NCBI GenBank assembly: GCA_007115705.1
Contig: QXEO01000531.1
Coordinates: 16,107,464 to 16,171,463 of the forward strand
Length of the DNA: 64,000 nucleotides
Reading direction: 5' to 3'
DNA from: Dactylis glomerata
Taxonomy: Eukaryota; Streptophyta; Magnoliopsida; Poales; Poaceae
The notes below the pieces were generated by a model that ran no database searches, was not told the DNA's origin, and was given only the letters and a program-made list of their open reading frames with translations. This document shows, in pieces, positions 36,271 through 48,142 of the stretch (position 1 is the first letter of the stretch; every line of letters starts with the position of its first letter). The position numbers were made by a program, and so were the translations under genes.

Positions 36271-36707
36271 GGGGGCGCGGCCCAAGCCTGGCCGCGCCCA
36301 CCTATGGTGAGGGGGGCCCCTAGCCTCTCACTTATCTCTTCCTCCCCAGCTCTTTCTCTCTCCCAGAAAACAATGACACACCAGCTCAAACTCGTGTTCT
36401 TGCTGCTCTCCTTCTCGATTTTTCGATCTCCTTGCTCAGCCCATCATTGTTGCTGAGATTTAGAGCATTTGTTCTCCGGTATGTGACTCCTCCGATTGTC
36501 CAAGTAGAATTTTGTTTAGTGGAGTATTTCTTGAGTATTTTAGCTCTATAGGTGACAGGTGAAATGAGTTTGCATGCTTGTTCTATTGCTTAGAAATGTT
36601 ATTTTGATGCATGTTAGCCCTCTAGTAACTCCCTATAGTAGTTCCCTACATTTGTTTGTCTCAAAATCACTTTTTATAAGGTTTGTCAAAAATTTCAGAA
36701 AAGGGAC
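36271..36707 (+). other. A1 spacer with the right part of the internal hairpin, before the accessory ORF
   Basis: With 20797-20811 it rebuilds the 51-bp hairpin: inner arms GGGCGCGGCC and GGCCGCGCCC pair perfectly, and the outer arm TGGTGAG ends at 36311. A C/T-rich stretch and a leader of about 390 bases follow before the ORF. The layout resembles that of the LTR promoter, so an internal promoter is possible; no clear TATA box is seen. Confidence 0.6.
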
Positions 36708-37832
36708 ATGGACAACTACACCTATGGAGAAGTCTTTGAAAGAGAAGCACCAAGGTCATCAAGGCCTTCAAGATCCACTGCTCAATATAGGATATCCTAC
36801 AATGAAGATCTTATGTTACCAAACCTTGAGGGAGACGATGGAGATGCGCATCCATCGACCTTCCCTTGTGCTAACTTTTTGAGTGATGCAGGGATTCTTG
36901 AGGATTTCTTACTCCTTATTAACAAGGTTGGATTGACTACATACATGACGGATGAGAGTAATCAATATGCTATTCTCACAAAGATTTTCATTGAAAGCTT
37001 TAAATTCACTAACTCTCACTTCAAGCCTTCCATTGCATTTAAGATTTATGATAAGTCTATCACCATGTCTTTGGAGAAGTTTTGTGATATTTTAGGTATT
37101 CCCATGTTTGGGACGGTGAAGAAGATGCTTCATCAGCTCACTGATTTGCTGGAGCTTTACCGAGGAGTGACTAATGATGATGACCGCACAGCACAGTGTG
37201 GCAAGATAAGAAACATTTAACTCCCAGCTATTAGATATTTTACTTACTATCTGGCCACTAGTATACTTGGTAGAGGGAACACTAGCAATATCTCCAACTA
37301 TCATTTAGCTTTCCTAGCTACCGCTCTTGGTGTTAGCAAGAAGTATAACCTCGGTGCTCTTATTGCTCGTCGCCTAGCCGCTAGGGGACCTATTTATGGA
37401 GGCATTATTGCTGCACGCATTGTTGTTGTTCTTGGACTTCCTATTGCTCCTCATGATGTATTGTTAACTCCACAGAGGCTTGATCTTGCTGCCATGAAGC
37501 TCCATCATTTTGTTACTGCTAAGTCATGTGTAGGGAAATTAGTTTATAGAATGTTATTCACAGATGGAGAGGAAAGGGAAGTGCCCTTGCCACAACCTAG
37601 TTTGTTCAGTATTCACAGTAGGCCATGGTCGTGCACGAAGGAGGAGTTGGACGAGTAGCTTAGGGTACTCGGCTTCAACATACAGCATGGCGTCGTGGAC
37701 CAGGAGGAAGAGGAGGAGCCGGCCTATCACTACACCACGTACCACACCGGTGCACCCTCGAGCTCATATCAGGACGAAGGTGCTTCTTCGTCATATTTTG
37801 GGGACACCACTTCATGGCCGAGCTGGGATTGA
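36708..37832 (+). pseudogene. A1 accessory ORF (plant-transposon-type domain), two in-frame stops
   Basis: One frame of 374 codons from MDNYTYGEVFERE to a TGA at 37830-37832, broken by TAA at 37218 and TAG at 37656. Recognisable pieces are PCANFLSDAGILEDF, SFKFTNSHFKPSIAFKIYDK, SLEKFCDILGIP and YNLGALIARRLA, and an acidic, Ser/Tyr-rich tail. The middle recalls the family annotated as putative plant transposon protein domain, found in many grass retroelements; the role is unknown. It lies between protease and 3' LTR, where Athila relatives have a third ORF, but I see no signal peptide or membrane segment here. A2 carries a homologous but very different version. Confidence 0.65.
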
Positions 37833-39395
37833 TCTCCACTTAGGCCAAAAGCCTAAGCTTGGGGGGAGGTACACCGACGATTCACTCATCTATATATCAT
37901 ATTTTGTCGGTACTTTGTATATCCATGTTTCTCTTCTTTGTTGTTCTTGTTCTTATTTCTACTTTCCAAAACACAAAAAGACCAAAAATATTTCCGTTGT
38001 TTCTCTTTGTTTGCCCTTTTAGTTTCTAGCTTTGGTTTGCTTTACTTGCTATTTTCGGTTTGATATTTGAAAAATCCAAAAATATTTTGCTTTGTTTGCT
38101 ATTTCCTTCTGTTCTTGTTTCAAAAATCAAAAACCCAAAAATATTTGTTGTTATTCTTTGGTTTTGTAAAGTTTGTTGCAGAGTTCAGTCTCCCGTGACT
38201 CCATTGGAGCTTGGTATTCACTTCATATTATTCAAGCCACACGAGTGAAAGGCAATAATGACGACATATGACAATCCGAGATGTGGTAAGAGGCTGGTAT
38301 AAACTCTATTTGTTTTCATTTTTGTACATATACTCATCTATGTGGACATGCTTCGTCGGTGCATGAAAGGTATATGTTATCTAATGGATGCTTTGTAGTT
38401 CTTGCTTTCATATGATTAATTCCAATTTACTAATAGTTTGTAGCATGTCATGTAGATGCTTGCCTGCATTGCTTTATTCATAATATGGTATGTTATTGTG
38501 GTATCCTCCTCTGAAAGTTTCATTTGAATCGACTTGGCACATGCTCAAGCATGCATATGACTGAACAAAAAGTCAATTAAGCCTCGATGATTTACTTTGC
38601 CTCAGAGTTCTTGTATCATTTTTATGCCTATATTAATTTTGTTTTGTCGCAAGCATGATTATGACAGCTATTGCTCTCTCAATTGTCGCTTCCCAGTCTT
38701 TTGCTAGCCTTCACTTGTACTGAGAGGGAATACTTCTCGTGCATCCAATCACCAAAAACCAAGTCCACCAAAGAGTCCACTATAAATTCCAATGCATGGT
38801 ATTTGCAAGCCATTCCAAGTAAATTTTCATGTGCTACCTTTTAAAACTTTCAACTACATTTTGTGCCACTGTTTTTAGCTCATGGGGACGTAGTGGTCGG
38901 AATTGCTATCTTCCATATTAAATTAAGTACCCTTCGACTAGGCAGCTTCATCTGCTCGTCATTAATTTTGCAAGGGAGCTGGTCAGACCATTGTAATCTA
39001 ATTCTAAAAAGAAAGAAAAAAAGGCACTCCTCCATGGTATGTGAAAGTTGGTGGGCACCCGATGGAATCGGTTAGCCATGGTTTGAGAAAGGAAAAAAGG
39101 TGGGGAGGAGTGCGAGAGCTTTACAAAAGAGCACCAATGTGCCAAATTTTCAAAGAACTCAGAACCGCTCTCACTTGTTTATTATGGAAGATAGCAAGTC
39201 CTCATTGCCAGTCGTTGACATGAAACAACCACCTCTCAAAATAAACTTTTATCTCTGTTTTACAAATGAAAAGCTCTAGCACATGTTAAATCACTGCTTC
39301 CCTCTGCGAAGGGCCTTTCTTTTACTTTTATGTTGAGTCTTCATCTTCTAACTTTAAGTACCTTCTTGAGAGCATAGCTGTTATTCTTAGTGTAA
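37833..39395 (+). other. A1 3' untranslated region before the Helitron
   Basis: No gene. A poly-purine-like GCCTAAGCTTGGGGGGAGG (37850-37868) close to the ORF end resembles an extra polypurine tract. Blocks at 38668-38724 and 39292-39339 are shared with B. The sequence continues at 44033 after the Helitron. Confidence 0.6.
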
Positions 39396-41839
39396 CTAGG
39401 ACAGTGGCCCGCGCATATGCGCGGGCGAGTTTTTAATGGTCTACTAAATTTTTATATGATCTATAAAATGAAGCTATCCGAGAAGATCCAATGAAACACC
39501 GACAATAATAAAAATGTAGGGTTCTACGAATGTGATTAATAACCTGATAATATTAGGCTGGTGGATATTTTATTGAATTATCAAACACAATGTATATGCT
39601 TCAAATTATTTCTCAATTAATTTTTATTAGTGTGTTATATATGTTATTTTTAATTTTTTAGGATAATTTTTTTGGGAGATAGGTTGTATTTTATTCAGTT
39701 GCATTTGTGACCAAAGTATATGTGTCTGGTCCTGACTGTGTACAACCTGCGTTCTGAAATATATGTCTTTTTAGAAAGCTAATAATTTATATTTTCAAAA
39801 TGACTTACATTTTGAAATGGAGATAATATTATCTTACTTTGTAATAAGTGTGTTGTTAGAAAATTAAATAATACTTCTTCTGTACTGATTTATTAGGCAG
39901 ACATGTAGTTTAAGAAAAAATTAAACATAAATTTATTCAATAAAATATAAATTATATTTCAAAAAATGATATCATTGGAAGTGTCTTTTAAATGTGGATC
40001 TAATGGCACAATTTTTGTGAAATGTGATTTATATGTTTCGACCAAGTATATGGTCAAAGTTTTTTCATCCTCTTGTATGCCACGTTCCCATTTTCCCCAG
40101 TTGACCACCGCTTCACTCTTCCTTCTTTGTCCACCTCTGGTCACCAAATCTGGTCGCCTCCGCCTCCAAGAATCCACCAAATCAGCTCATGTTGTTCTTC
40201 ATCGCATACAACTGGAGCCTACTAATGGAGCATTCGATACTCTACTGGAGTACCATGGCAGACATTAGACCTGAGGAGGGCCAAGAACCTCTGGTCCGAC
40301 CAGGAGCGCGAGGTTTGGAGCGCAGATTGTAGCTTATGGCCGGCGGTCTGCCGCCCGTCTACTTGGAGAATAACAGAGGCAACAGAGGCACGGTGGCTGC
40401 TATTTTTAAACCGGCGAGGATGCCGTCATGAATTGGTATCAGCCTATCCCTTTGTAGTTTTTTTTGGAATGTTTAGTTTTTGAAATGAAGTACGCATATG
40501 TTTTCTTCTGATATATGTTCGTCGTCTCTTGTCCTTTTCATGTTTCTTTTATTCTATCTTAGTCCCAGCTTCATATAGTGCTCCCAGGTTTAGATTTCCA
40601 CATGCTTAGCATCAGCAGGCCTATCTCATTCTTTTTTTTTGGGTTGGTCATGTCATCATATATAAAGATACCAAATTGTTAATATGAGTCAGTGTCTGCC
40701 AGATGGTTTGGTCCCTACCTATAGGATTTCAGTTTAACTGAGATTGAAGTATCACACTTAACCAAATTTTCATGTTTGGATGTGGTATTTTCTACTTTAA
40801 TTTGTTTTTGGTTATCTGCCAGAAAAGGTACACATATATAAGTAGGCCACATACAAATTATTTTAGTGATGTACATGGCAGTTGTGTTTTACTTATCTAA
40901 TGAGAACGCCGATGGTGATGAGATAGTTTTTGCACAAACCCACATATATTTATTGATCGAAATAATGTTACCTAAGTCAGCTGCTGAAAACTTTAGGGCT
41001 CCATTTTGTTGTTAGTATGCAGTTGTGTACTATAAACTATGGCATATCTGCAATTCCGGATATCGCCCATTTTTTTATCCCTTTGCGATATAACTTACAT
41101 TTGAAGTATATAATGTAAAGGTTGTGTTTGTTAGTCACTACTCTTTTTTTCATGACCCTGCACCTTTTACGGGCTTGGGACTGGCATTGGGAGTGTATGA
41201 CCAATTTGATAATATAGACTATCAAAGTATAAGACCAACCAACTGCAAAAATCAACAAAGTAAACTAAGCGCGATGAGTCACGCTAGGCCATTGGACAAA
41301 TAAATTTGACATGTTCTTTTCCTGATGTTAGACAAATGTAAAAAGACTATTTTTTTACTTGGAGGAATATGTAATGAGGAGGAGGAGATTTGAATAACTT
41401 ACTACCTGTCCAAATTGATCAATCATGTAATCAGTTTGCCGAGATTAGCTATATGGACAACAACTAAATTGTATGTCATAGCACTATATAAATCATTGAC
41501 AAAGGTGTACTATATTTCTCTTTGTTTTTTCCAAACTATGCAGAAGAGCTTATTTATCTATTTTGATTAATAAATGGAAAAGGCGTGCAATAGGTATATA
41601 TCATGCCCTCGTTAAGTATCTCAAGTCAGTAATTTAGTATCAATTGAGAATGCAACTATTACAGTGTTCTCAATTCACAATCTGTCATAATTTTTTTCCA
41701 AAATGGGGAAGCCCTGGCCTCTGCATCATAAATAGAATGATCAGTTTGGAACAACCGATGCACACAAGAATCAAATTATTGTATAAGAATGAATCCTCCT
41801 GAAAATCACATGTGAGCAGCAAAAACAATAATTGTTGGG

Positions 41840-41960
41840 ATGTGAGGATACCTAGAATACGCCAGAGACGTTCATCCTGGAAAACGCCGGCCGAAGTCGG
41901 CACCATAGTCAATAAGGCAGGGACATCAGAGGGGTCGAACACATACTTGATCTGGTCTCT
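41840..41960 (-). pseudogene. Exon-like fragment inside the Helitron
   Basis: Minus reads RDQIKYVFDPSDVPALLTM then VPTSAGVFQDERLWRILG and meets GTATCC, a usable donor. Codon choice and GC content differ from the surrounding AT-rich DNA. I do not recognise the gene. A second, plus-strand piece (about 42180-42285, VQKIILLNIFFGDAHED, followed by GTGAGT) also looks like an exon. Both fit capture of host gene pieces by the Helitron. Confidence 0.35.
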
Positions 41961-42300
41961 GCAGTCACAGTATCCGGTGTATATAAGTAAGTATGAAATC
42001 TAATGAGACTAATCATCATGATGCAATAGTGCCTAGAAATTCTACCTTACAATTGCTAGATAGATGCCTGCTGGAGTCATGCCTAGAGACGTGCTCGACG
42101 GTATTTTGCAGTTCAACCAATTTGTGAACTGAGTCCAGGACATGGCCGGCTGGACTCAAAATTGGAGAGGTTGGTGGCGGCCGATGTGCAGGCAACTGTA
42201 CAGAAGATCATATTGTTGAATATTTTCTTTGGAGATGCACACGAGGATTGTCTTAGGGTCAGATACATCTGCGTGGCAATGGTGAGTAAAGTTTTCATGA

Positions 42301-42380
42301 TTTTGAGGCAATAACATACCCGAAAGATCTAATGACCACGTTTTGAGGCAATAACATACCCGAAAGATCTAATGACCACG
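42301..42380. repeat. Perfect 40-bp tandem duplication in the Helitron
   Basis: Bases 42301-42340 and 42341-42380 are identical (start TTTTGAGGCAATAAC). It is a recent slip or repair event. Confidence 0.9.
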
Positions 42381-44444
42381 GTTTGTTCAACATGGAAATT
42401 AATGGGCAGATGTTTTGCTTTTCAGTGGGATTTTCTATAGTAACTATGCATTCCCTTGCTTGCTTTTACGCGCTAAGATTCATAAATGTGTGAATTATGA
42501 GTGGAAATAAAATGAAATACAATTATATGACTGAAGATGCAAGATATAAATATAATTTTATTGCATTGGCTCCTAAAACAGTGATTGCTTGCATGAATTT
42601 AGAACAGTTTATCTGAGTTTCTATGTTTTGAACAATCTGTTCCGTGTTCGAGTTGGTTAATTCTAGCCGGATTGGATCAATACTTAATGTTGTGGTTAGT
42701 GGTGTAATGTGAACTTATTTTGTGAGGCGGAGTTGATGACACAGAGTCGGTAATTACGACGAAACTAATAGCAGCACTTAATATCACTTTCCCGACTTGT
42801 TGAGATAAATACCTTACTTGTGGTTAAGCCTAATGTTGATGTATTGGCATGAACAAAGGCATAAATGACAATATTGTTGATCAGCTGATTAAAATGTTAA
42901 TACGATATATATGTAAAACTTTTTTTTGCAGACAATACGACATGTAGCACTGGGAGAATGGAGATCATATCCTTTCAGAGGTTAGTGAGAAAAACGTACC
43001 TCAGCTATGAATTAATGCTTTCCGGCCAATCTTGTGTCGACTGAGAACTCTGTCTGTTCCACGCGTGCATTCGCCACAGTGAGCTGACATAGATCACGAT
43101 TCCTCACTCTATTTTACGCCACTTTGGCGTTGCAGGCTAGGAGCAAGCGGACATCTACAGAGCACCGAGATGGCGGCGGATCGGCGGCGTGCTCTAGGCC
43201 GCAGCGTTGTATTTCTTTGGATGGAAGGGTTCGTGACCTTATAGTTATCCTCATCTTGTTTCTCTAGCACCTCCATCATCAAGATACCGTGTCATGTAAA
43301 TCTGTTAAAAATTGATTTGGTGGATAAAACAGGATTGAAAATATGTTTAGAGATATCTTGTACACAAGCAAAATAACTTTGAGTACAATCCTATCTGCAC
43401 CTAGCTAGCTGAAACGAATTAAAAGAACTTTGTGATCAACCTTGTAGATCTAATATACTATCACCCACGGGCTACCTGCCTAGTCGCTGGAGACTTCCGG
43501 TAGATGGTGGTTTTGCATGCTTTCCAATCAGATTGGATGTCGTGAGTGCATGGACCGACCGAGGGTGCATGAGGCGATTGATGAAGACGGATATCGAGTT
43601 TTTCTTTCTTGACTGGAAAGGCGACCTCATCTGATCGGAAGGGCGATCTCATCTGAACAAAATACGAACCATGCTAGCTATATAGATTTTACCGGTTAGA
43701 ATCTTCGATCGATCCTCTAAAAAAGAGTCATTGATCGATTGTCCAGGCTGCATCTGGTGGTCTCCTGCGTGCGTAGCTTTGTTTCTTTGTTTCTCTTTGG
43801 ACGGAAGGGTGTTTGGTAGATGCAATATCGAAGAGGTACGTCAAAAATTATATAGGGCATTGGTGGGTAATTTTCTTAAATTTTCATGTCAATGGATTAT
43901 TTCTAAGATCCATCGGCTGCCACCAACTAAATAGTTAAGTTAATGGCCAGATGTTTCTGATTTTTGTGTGATTTTCTTGACTATTTCTCTAATTTCTAGT
44001 TAGCCCGTAAAGTACTTTTAATATATAATAGATGTGCTTGTCCCAGAACACGGTTAATTATGGTATAACGTTGATGCTTGTATCTTTGATATTTTTAATT
44101 CTAGTCTTCCTTTGGACTTCAGAGGTGCCTCAGCATTTATGTTTTGCTCCACAAATAAAGGCAAGTGGGATACCACTATTTCATATCATTTATGAACATT
44201 ACAATCTTGCAACTTCTTATGTTCATGTTACTTGTTATTAGTATATTGGCACTCTTTCATAGCTTGCTTGACTATGAGGTAACATTAGTAGCATATTTCT
44301 TATTATGAATTGTCTGAGTACTTGATCATATAGTTAGTATATATACACCTTATGAAGCAAATGTGTTCGTGAAAGTTTCTTTTATCCCTCTCAGTTGTTA
44401 ACTGAATTGCTTGAGGATAAGCAAATAGCTAAGCTTGGGGGAGT

Positions 44445-45839
44445 TGATACGTCCAAAACGTATCTACTTTCCGAACACTTTTGCTATTGTTTCTCCTCTA
44501 ATTTGTGTATTTTGAATACAACTAACACGAACTCACGCTGTTTTCAGCAGAATTACTCTGGTGTCTTGTTTTTGTGCAGAAATCCGACTTTTAGGAAAAA
44601 TTCCGGAAAATATTGCAAAAATTCTATTTTGCCAGAAGACCCACGGAGCCAGAAGGAGAGACGAAGGGGGGCTGTGGCCTGGGCTCACCACCAGGGGGTG
44701 CGGCCCAGGCCTGGCCAGGCCCACCTGTGGTGAGGCCACCTCGGCCGTCGCCTCGACCCCTCCTTCCGCCTACATATACCCTCTGACCTGAAAGGAGCGG
44801 GGGTTTGGCATTTTTCCCAGATAGACTTCCGCTGCGCCGCCACCATCAGAAACCGCGATTCAGAACCAGAAACTCCGTTCTGGCACCCTGCCGGGACTGG
44901 GGATTTGGAGGAGATCTTCATCACCATCATCACCGACGTCTCTCCATCAACCATCCATGACTCCCCCATCCATGTGTGAGTAATTCCCGCTGTAGGCAAA
45001 GGGGATGGTTGGGATTGGATGAGATCATTCATGTAATTTGCTATGAGATTGTTAGGGCATAGTGCCTAGTATCTTTTATTAGTGCTTATGACATTGTTGC
45101 AACTTGTTGTGCTTAATGCTTGTCACTTTGGGCCCGAGTGCCATGATCTCAGATCTGAACCTGTTATTGTTTTATGATGATACTTGTTGTTTATGATCTT
45201 ACCTGCAAGTTGTTTACACATATTGTTGTCCGGAACTCGAGGCCCCAAAGTGATAGAAATTGGGATAACCAGATGGGATGGCTTTGATGTGAGGATCACA
45301 TATGTTCACCGAGTGTTAATGCTTTGCTCCGGTACTTTATTAAAAGGAGTACCTTAATTACCAGTAGTTTTCCTTGAGGCCCTGCTATAATAGGCTGGTA
45401 GGAAAAAAGATGTCGTGCAAGTTTCTCATTGCGAGCACGTACGACTATATACGGAACACATGCCTATGATTGTTAGTACTAGGATGCTTATCATTATTTA
45501 TCTGCAATGCCCATGTCTCACTGATTTCATGAATTATCTTGTCCATGCAACGCCCGTACATCCATCCCTATGCCTACAGTATTTTATCCTACTGTTTACT
45601 ATTACTACTATTACCGCTTTTATTTTACTATTGCTATTACTGCTTTGCTACTATCACCACTATAAAACTGTTGCTACTGATAAACCACTGCGAACAAGTC
45701 TGTTTCTAGGTGCAGCTGAATTGACAACTCATCTGTTAAGGCTTATAAATATTCTTTGGCTCCCCTTGTGTCAAATCAATAAATTTGAGTTTTACTTCCC
45801 TCAAAGACTGTTGCGATCCCCTATACTTGTTGGTCATCA
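44445..45839 (+). repeat. A1 3' LTR (1395 bp)
   Basis: It starts TGATACGTCCAAAACGTATC after the polypurine tract AAGCTTGGGGGAGT and ends GGTCATCA. It contains the hairpin copy at 44684-44734, in which the inner stem has mismatches. Confidence 0.92.
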
Positions 45840-45844
45840 GGTAT

Positions 45845-46176
45845 ATGTAGGCGGAAGGAGGGGTCGAGACGATGGCCGAGGCGGTCCTCACAACAGGTGG
45901 GCGCGGCCAGGCCTGGGCCGTGCGCCCTGGTTGTGTGCCTAGGCCACTGTCTCTCTCGTCTCTCCTTCTGGCTCCGTGGGTCTTCTGGCAAAATAGGATT
46001 TTTGCAATATTTTCTGGGATTTTTACAGAAAGTTGGTTTTCTGCACAAAAACGAGACACCAAAGCAATTCTGCTGAAAATAGCGTTAGTCCATGTTAGTT
46101 GCATTTAAAACACACAAGTTAGAGGAGAAACAACAGCAAATGTATTCGGGAAAGTAGATACGTTTTGGACGTATCA
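45845..46176 (-). repeat. A2 3' LTR, smaller piece
   Basis: It continues 16285 after the A1 insertion and ends GACGTATCA on plus. The hairpin copy at 45887-45937 has outer arms CTCACAA and TTGTGTG. Confidence 0.9.
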
Positions 46177-48142
46177 ACTCCCCCCAAGCTTAGCTTATTG
46201 TTTGTCCTCAAGCAATTCAGTTAACAACTGAGTGCGATAAAAGAAACTTTCACGAACACATTTGCTTCATATGATGTATATATACTCAATATATGATCAA
46301 GTACTCAGGCAATTCATAATAAGAAATATGCAACTAATGTTACCTTATAGTCAAGCAAGCTATGAAAAAGGGCCAATGCATTAATAACAAGTAACATGAA
46401 CATAAGAAACTATAAGATTGTAATGTTCATAAATGATATGCAAGAGTGGTATCCCGCTTGCCTTTATTTGTGGAGCAAAACATAAATGCTGAGGCACCAC
46501 TGAAGTTCAAGGGAAGACTAGAAGTAAAAATATCAAAGATACAAGCATCAAAGTTATACCACAATTAACCGTGTTCTGGGACAAGCACATTACACTAAGA
46601 ATAACATCTATGCTCTCAAGAAGGTGCTTAAAGTTAGAAGATGAAGACTCAACATAAAAGTAAAAGAAAGGCCCTTCGCAGAGGGAAGCAGTGATTAAGC
46701 ATGTGCTAGAGCTTTTCATTTGTAAAACAGAGATAAAAATTTATTTTGAGAGGTGGTTGTTTCATGCCAACGACTGGCAATGGGGACTTGCTATCTTCCC
46801 TAATAAACAAGTGAGAGCGGTTCCGAGTTCTTTGAAAATTTGGCACATTTGTGCTCTTTTATAAAGCTTTGGCACTCCTCTCCACCTTTTTTCTTTTCTC
46901 AAACCATGGCTAACCGATTCCATCGGGTGCCCACCAACTTTCACATACCATGGAGGAGTGCCTTTTTTTTTCTCTTTTAGATTAGATTACAGTGGCCTGA
47001 CCAGACGAGCAGATAAGCTGCCTAGTCGAGGGGTACTTAATTTAATATGGAAGATAGCAATTCCGACCACTACGTCCTCATGAGCTAAAAACAGTGGCAC
47101 AAAAATGAGAAGTAGTTGAAAGTTTTGAAAGGTAGCACATAAAAATTTACTTGGAATGGCTTGCAAATACCATGCATAGGAATTTATAGTGGACTCTTTG
47201 GGGTTACTCGGTTTTCAGGAGTTGGATGCACGAGAAGTATTCTCTCTCAGTACAAGTGAAGGCTAGCAAAAGACTGGGAAGCGACAATCGAGAGAGCAAT
47301 AACTATCATAATCATGCTTGCGACAAAAGAAAATTAATATAGGCATAAAAACGATACAAGAACTCTGAGGCAAAGTAAATCATTGAGGCTTAATTGACTT
47401 TTTGTTCAGTCATATGCATGCTTGAGCATGTGCCAAGTCGATTCAAATGAAACTTTCAGAGGAGGATACCACAATAACATACCATATTATGAATAAAATA
47501 ATGCAAGCAAGCGTCTACATGACATGCTACAAACTATTAGTAAATTGGAACTAATCATATGAGAGCAAGAACTACAAAGCATCCATTAGATAACATATAC
47601 CTTACATGAACCGACTAAGCATGTCCCCATAGATGAGTATATGTACAAAAATGAAAACAAATAGAGTTCATACCAGCCTCTTACCACATCTCGGATTGTC
47701 ATATGTCGTCATTATTGCCTTTCACTTGTATGGCTCGAATAATATGAAGTGAATACCAAGCTCCAATGGAGTAACAGAGACTGAACTCTGCAGCAAACTT
47801 TACAAAACCAAAGAAGAACAACAAATATTTTTGGGTTTTCGATTTTTGAAACAAGAACAGAAGGAAATAGCAAAGAAAGCAAAATATTTTTGGATTTTTC
47901 AGATATCAAACCGAAAAATAGCAAGTAAAGCAAACCAAATCTAGAAACTAAAATACAAGCAAAGAGAAACAATGGAAATACTTTTGGTCTTTTTGTGTTT
48001 CGGAAAGTAGAAATAAGAATGAGAACAATAAAGAAAAGAAAGCAAAACATGGATATATAAAGTACCGACAAAATATGATATGTAGATGAGTGAACCGTCG
48101 GCATACCTCCCCCCAAGCTTAGGTTTTTGGCCTAAGTGGAGA
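46177..48142 (-). other. A2 3' untranslated region
   Basis: Noncoding. It starts (plus) with ACTCCCCCCAAGCTTAG, the complement of the polypurine tract. It holds the conserved 48-bp block at 46646-46693 and the empty Helitron site near 46588. Confidence 0.7.

Larger units (their letters stand above)
39396..44032 (-). mobile_element. Non-autonomous Helitron (4637 bp) in A1
   Basis: On minus it starts TCTATTATATATTAAAAG and ends with a perfect 20-bp palindrome (39407-39426, arms GCCCGCGCAT) and CACTGTCCTAG. This is the Helitron pattern 5'-TC, 3' hairpin plus CTAG. It sits between A and T without target duplication. A2 carries the empty site near 46588, GTGTAATGTGCTTG in A sense. No Rep or helicase frame is found. 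A few exon-like pieces inside may be captured gene fragments. Confidence 0.9.
16286..45839 (+). mobile_element. Element A1: Athila-like Ty3 retrotransposon without pol, carrying B and a Helitron
   Basis: Both LTRs are 1395 bp (16286-17680 and 44445-45839) and flanked by GGTAT. After removal of B (20812-36270) and the Helitron (39396-44032) about 9.5 kb remain: LTR, primer site, gag-protease, hairpin, accessory ORF, 3' untranslated region, polypurine tract AAGCTTGGGGGAG and LTR. It is a close relative of A2 in opposite orientation, so together they form a large inverted structure. Confidence 0.92.

Noticed and set aside
39741..39900. MITE-like stretches in the Helitron (ATATGTCTTTTTAGAA, TACTTCTTCTGTACTG)
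   Set aside because: They recall grass Stowaway ends, but borders and TA duplications are too degraded to call.
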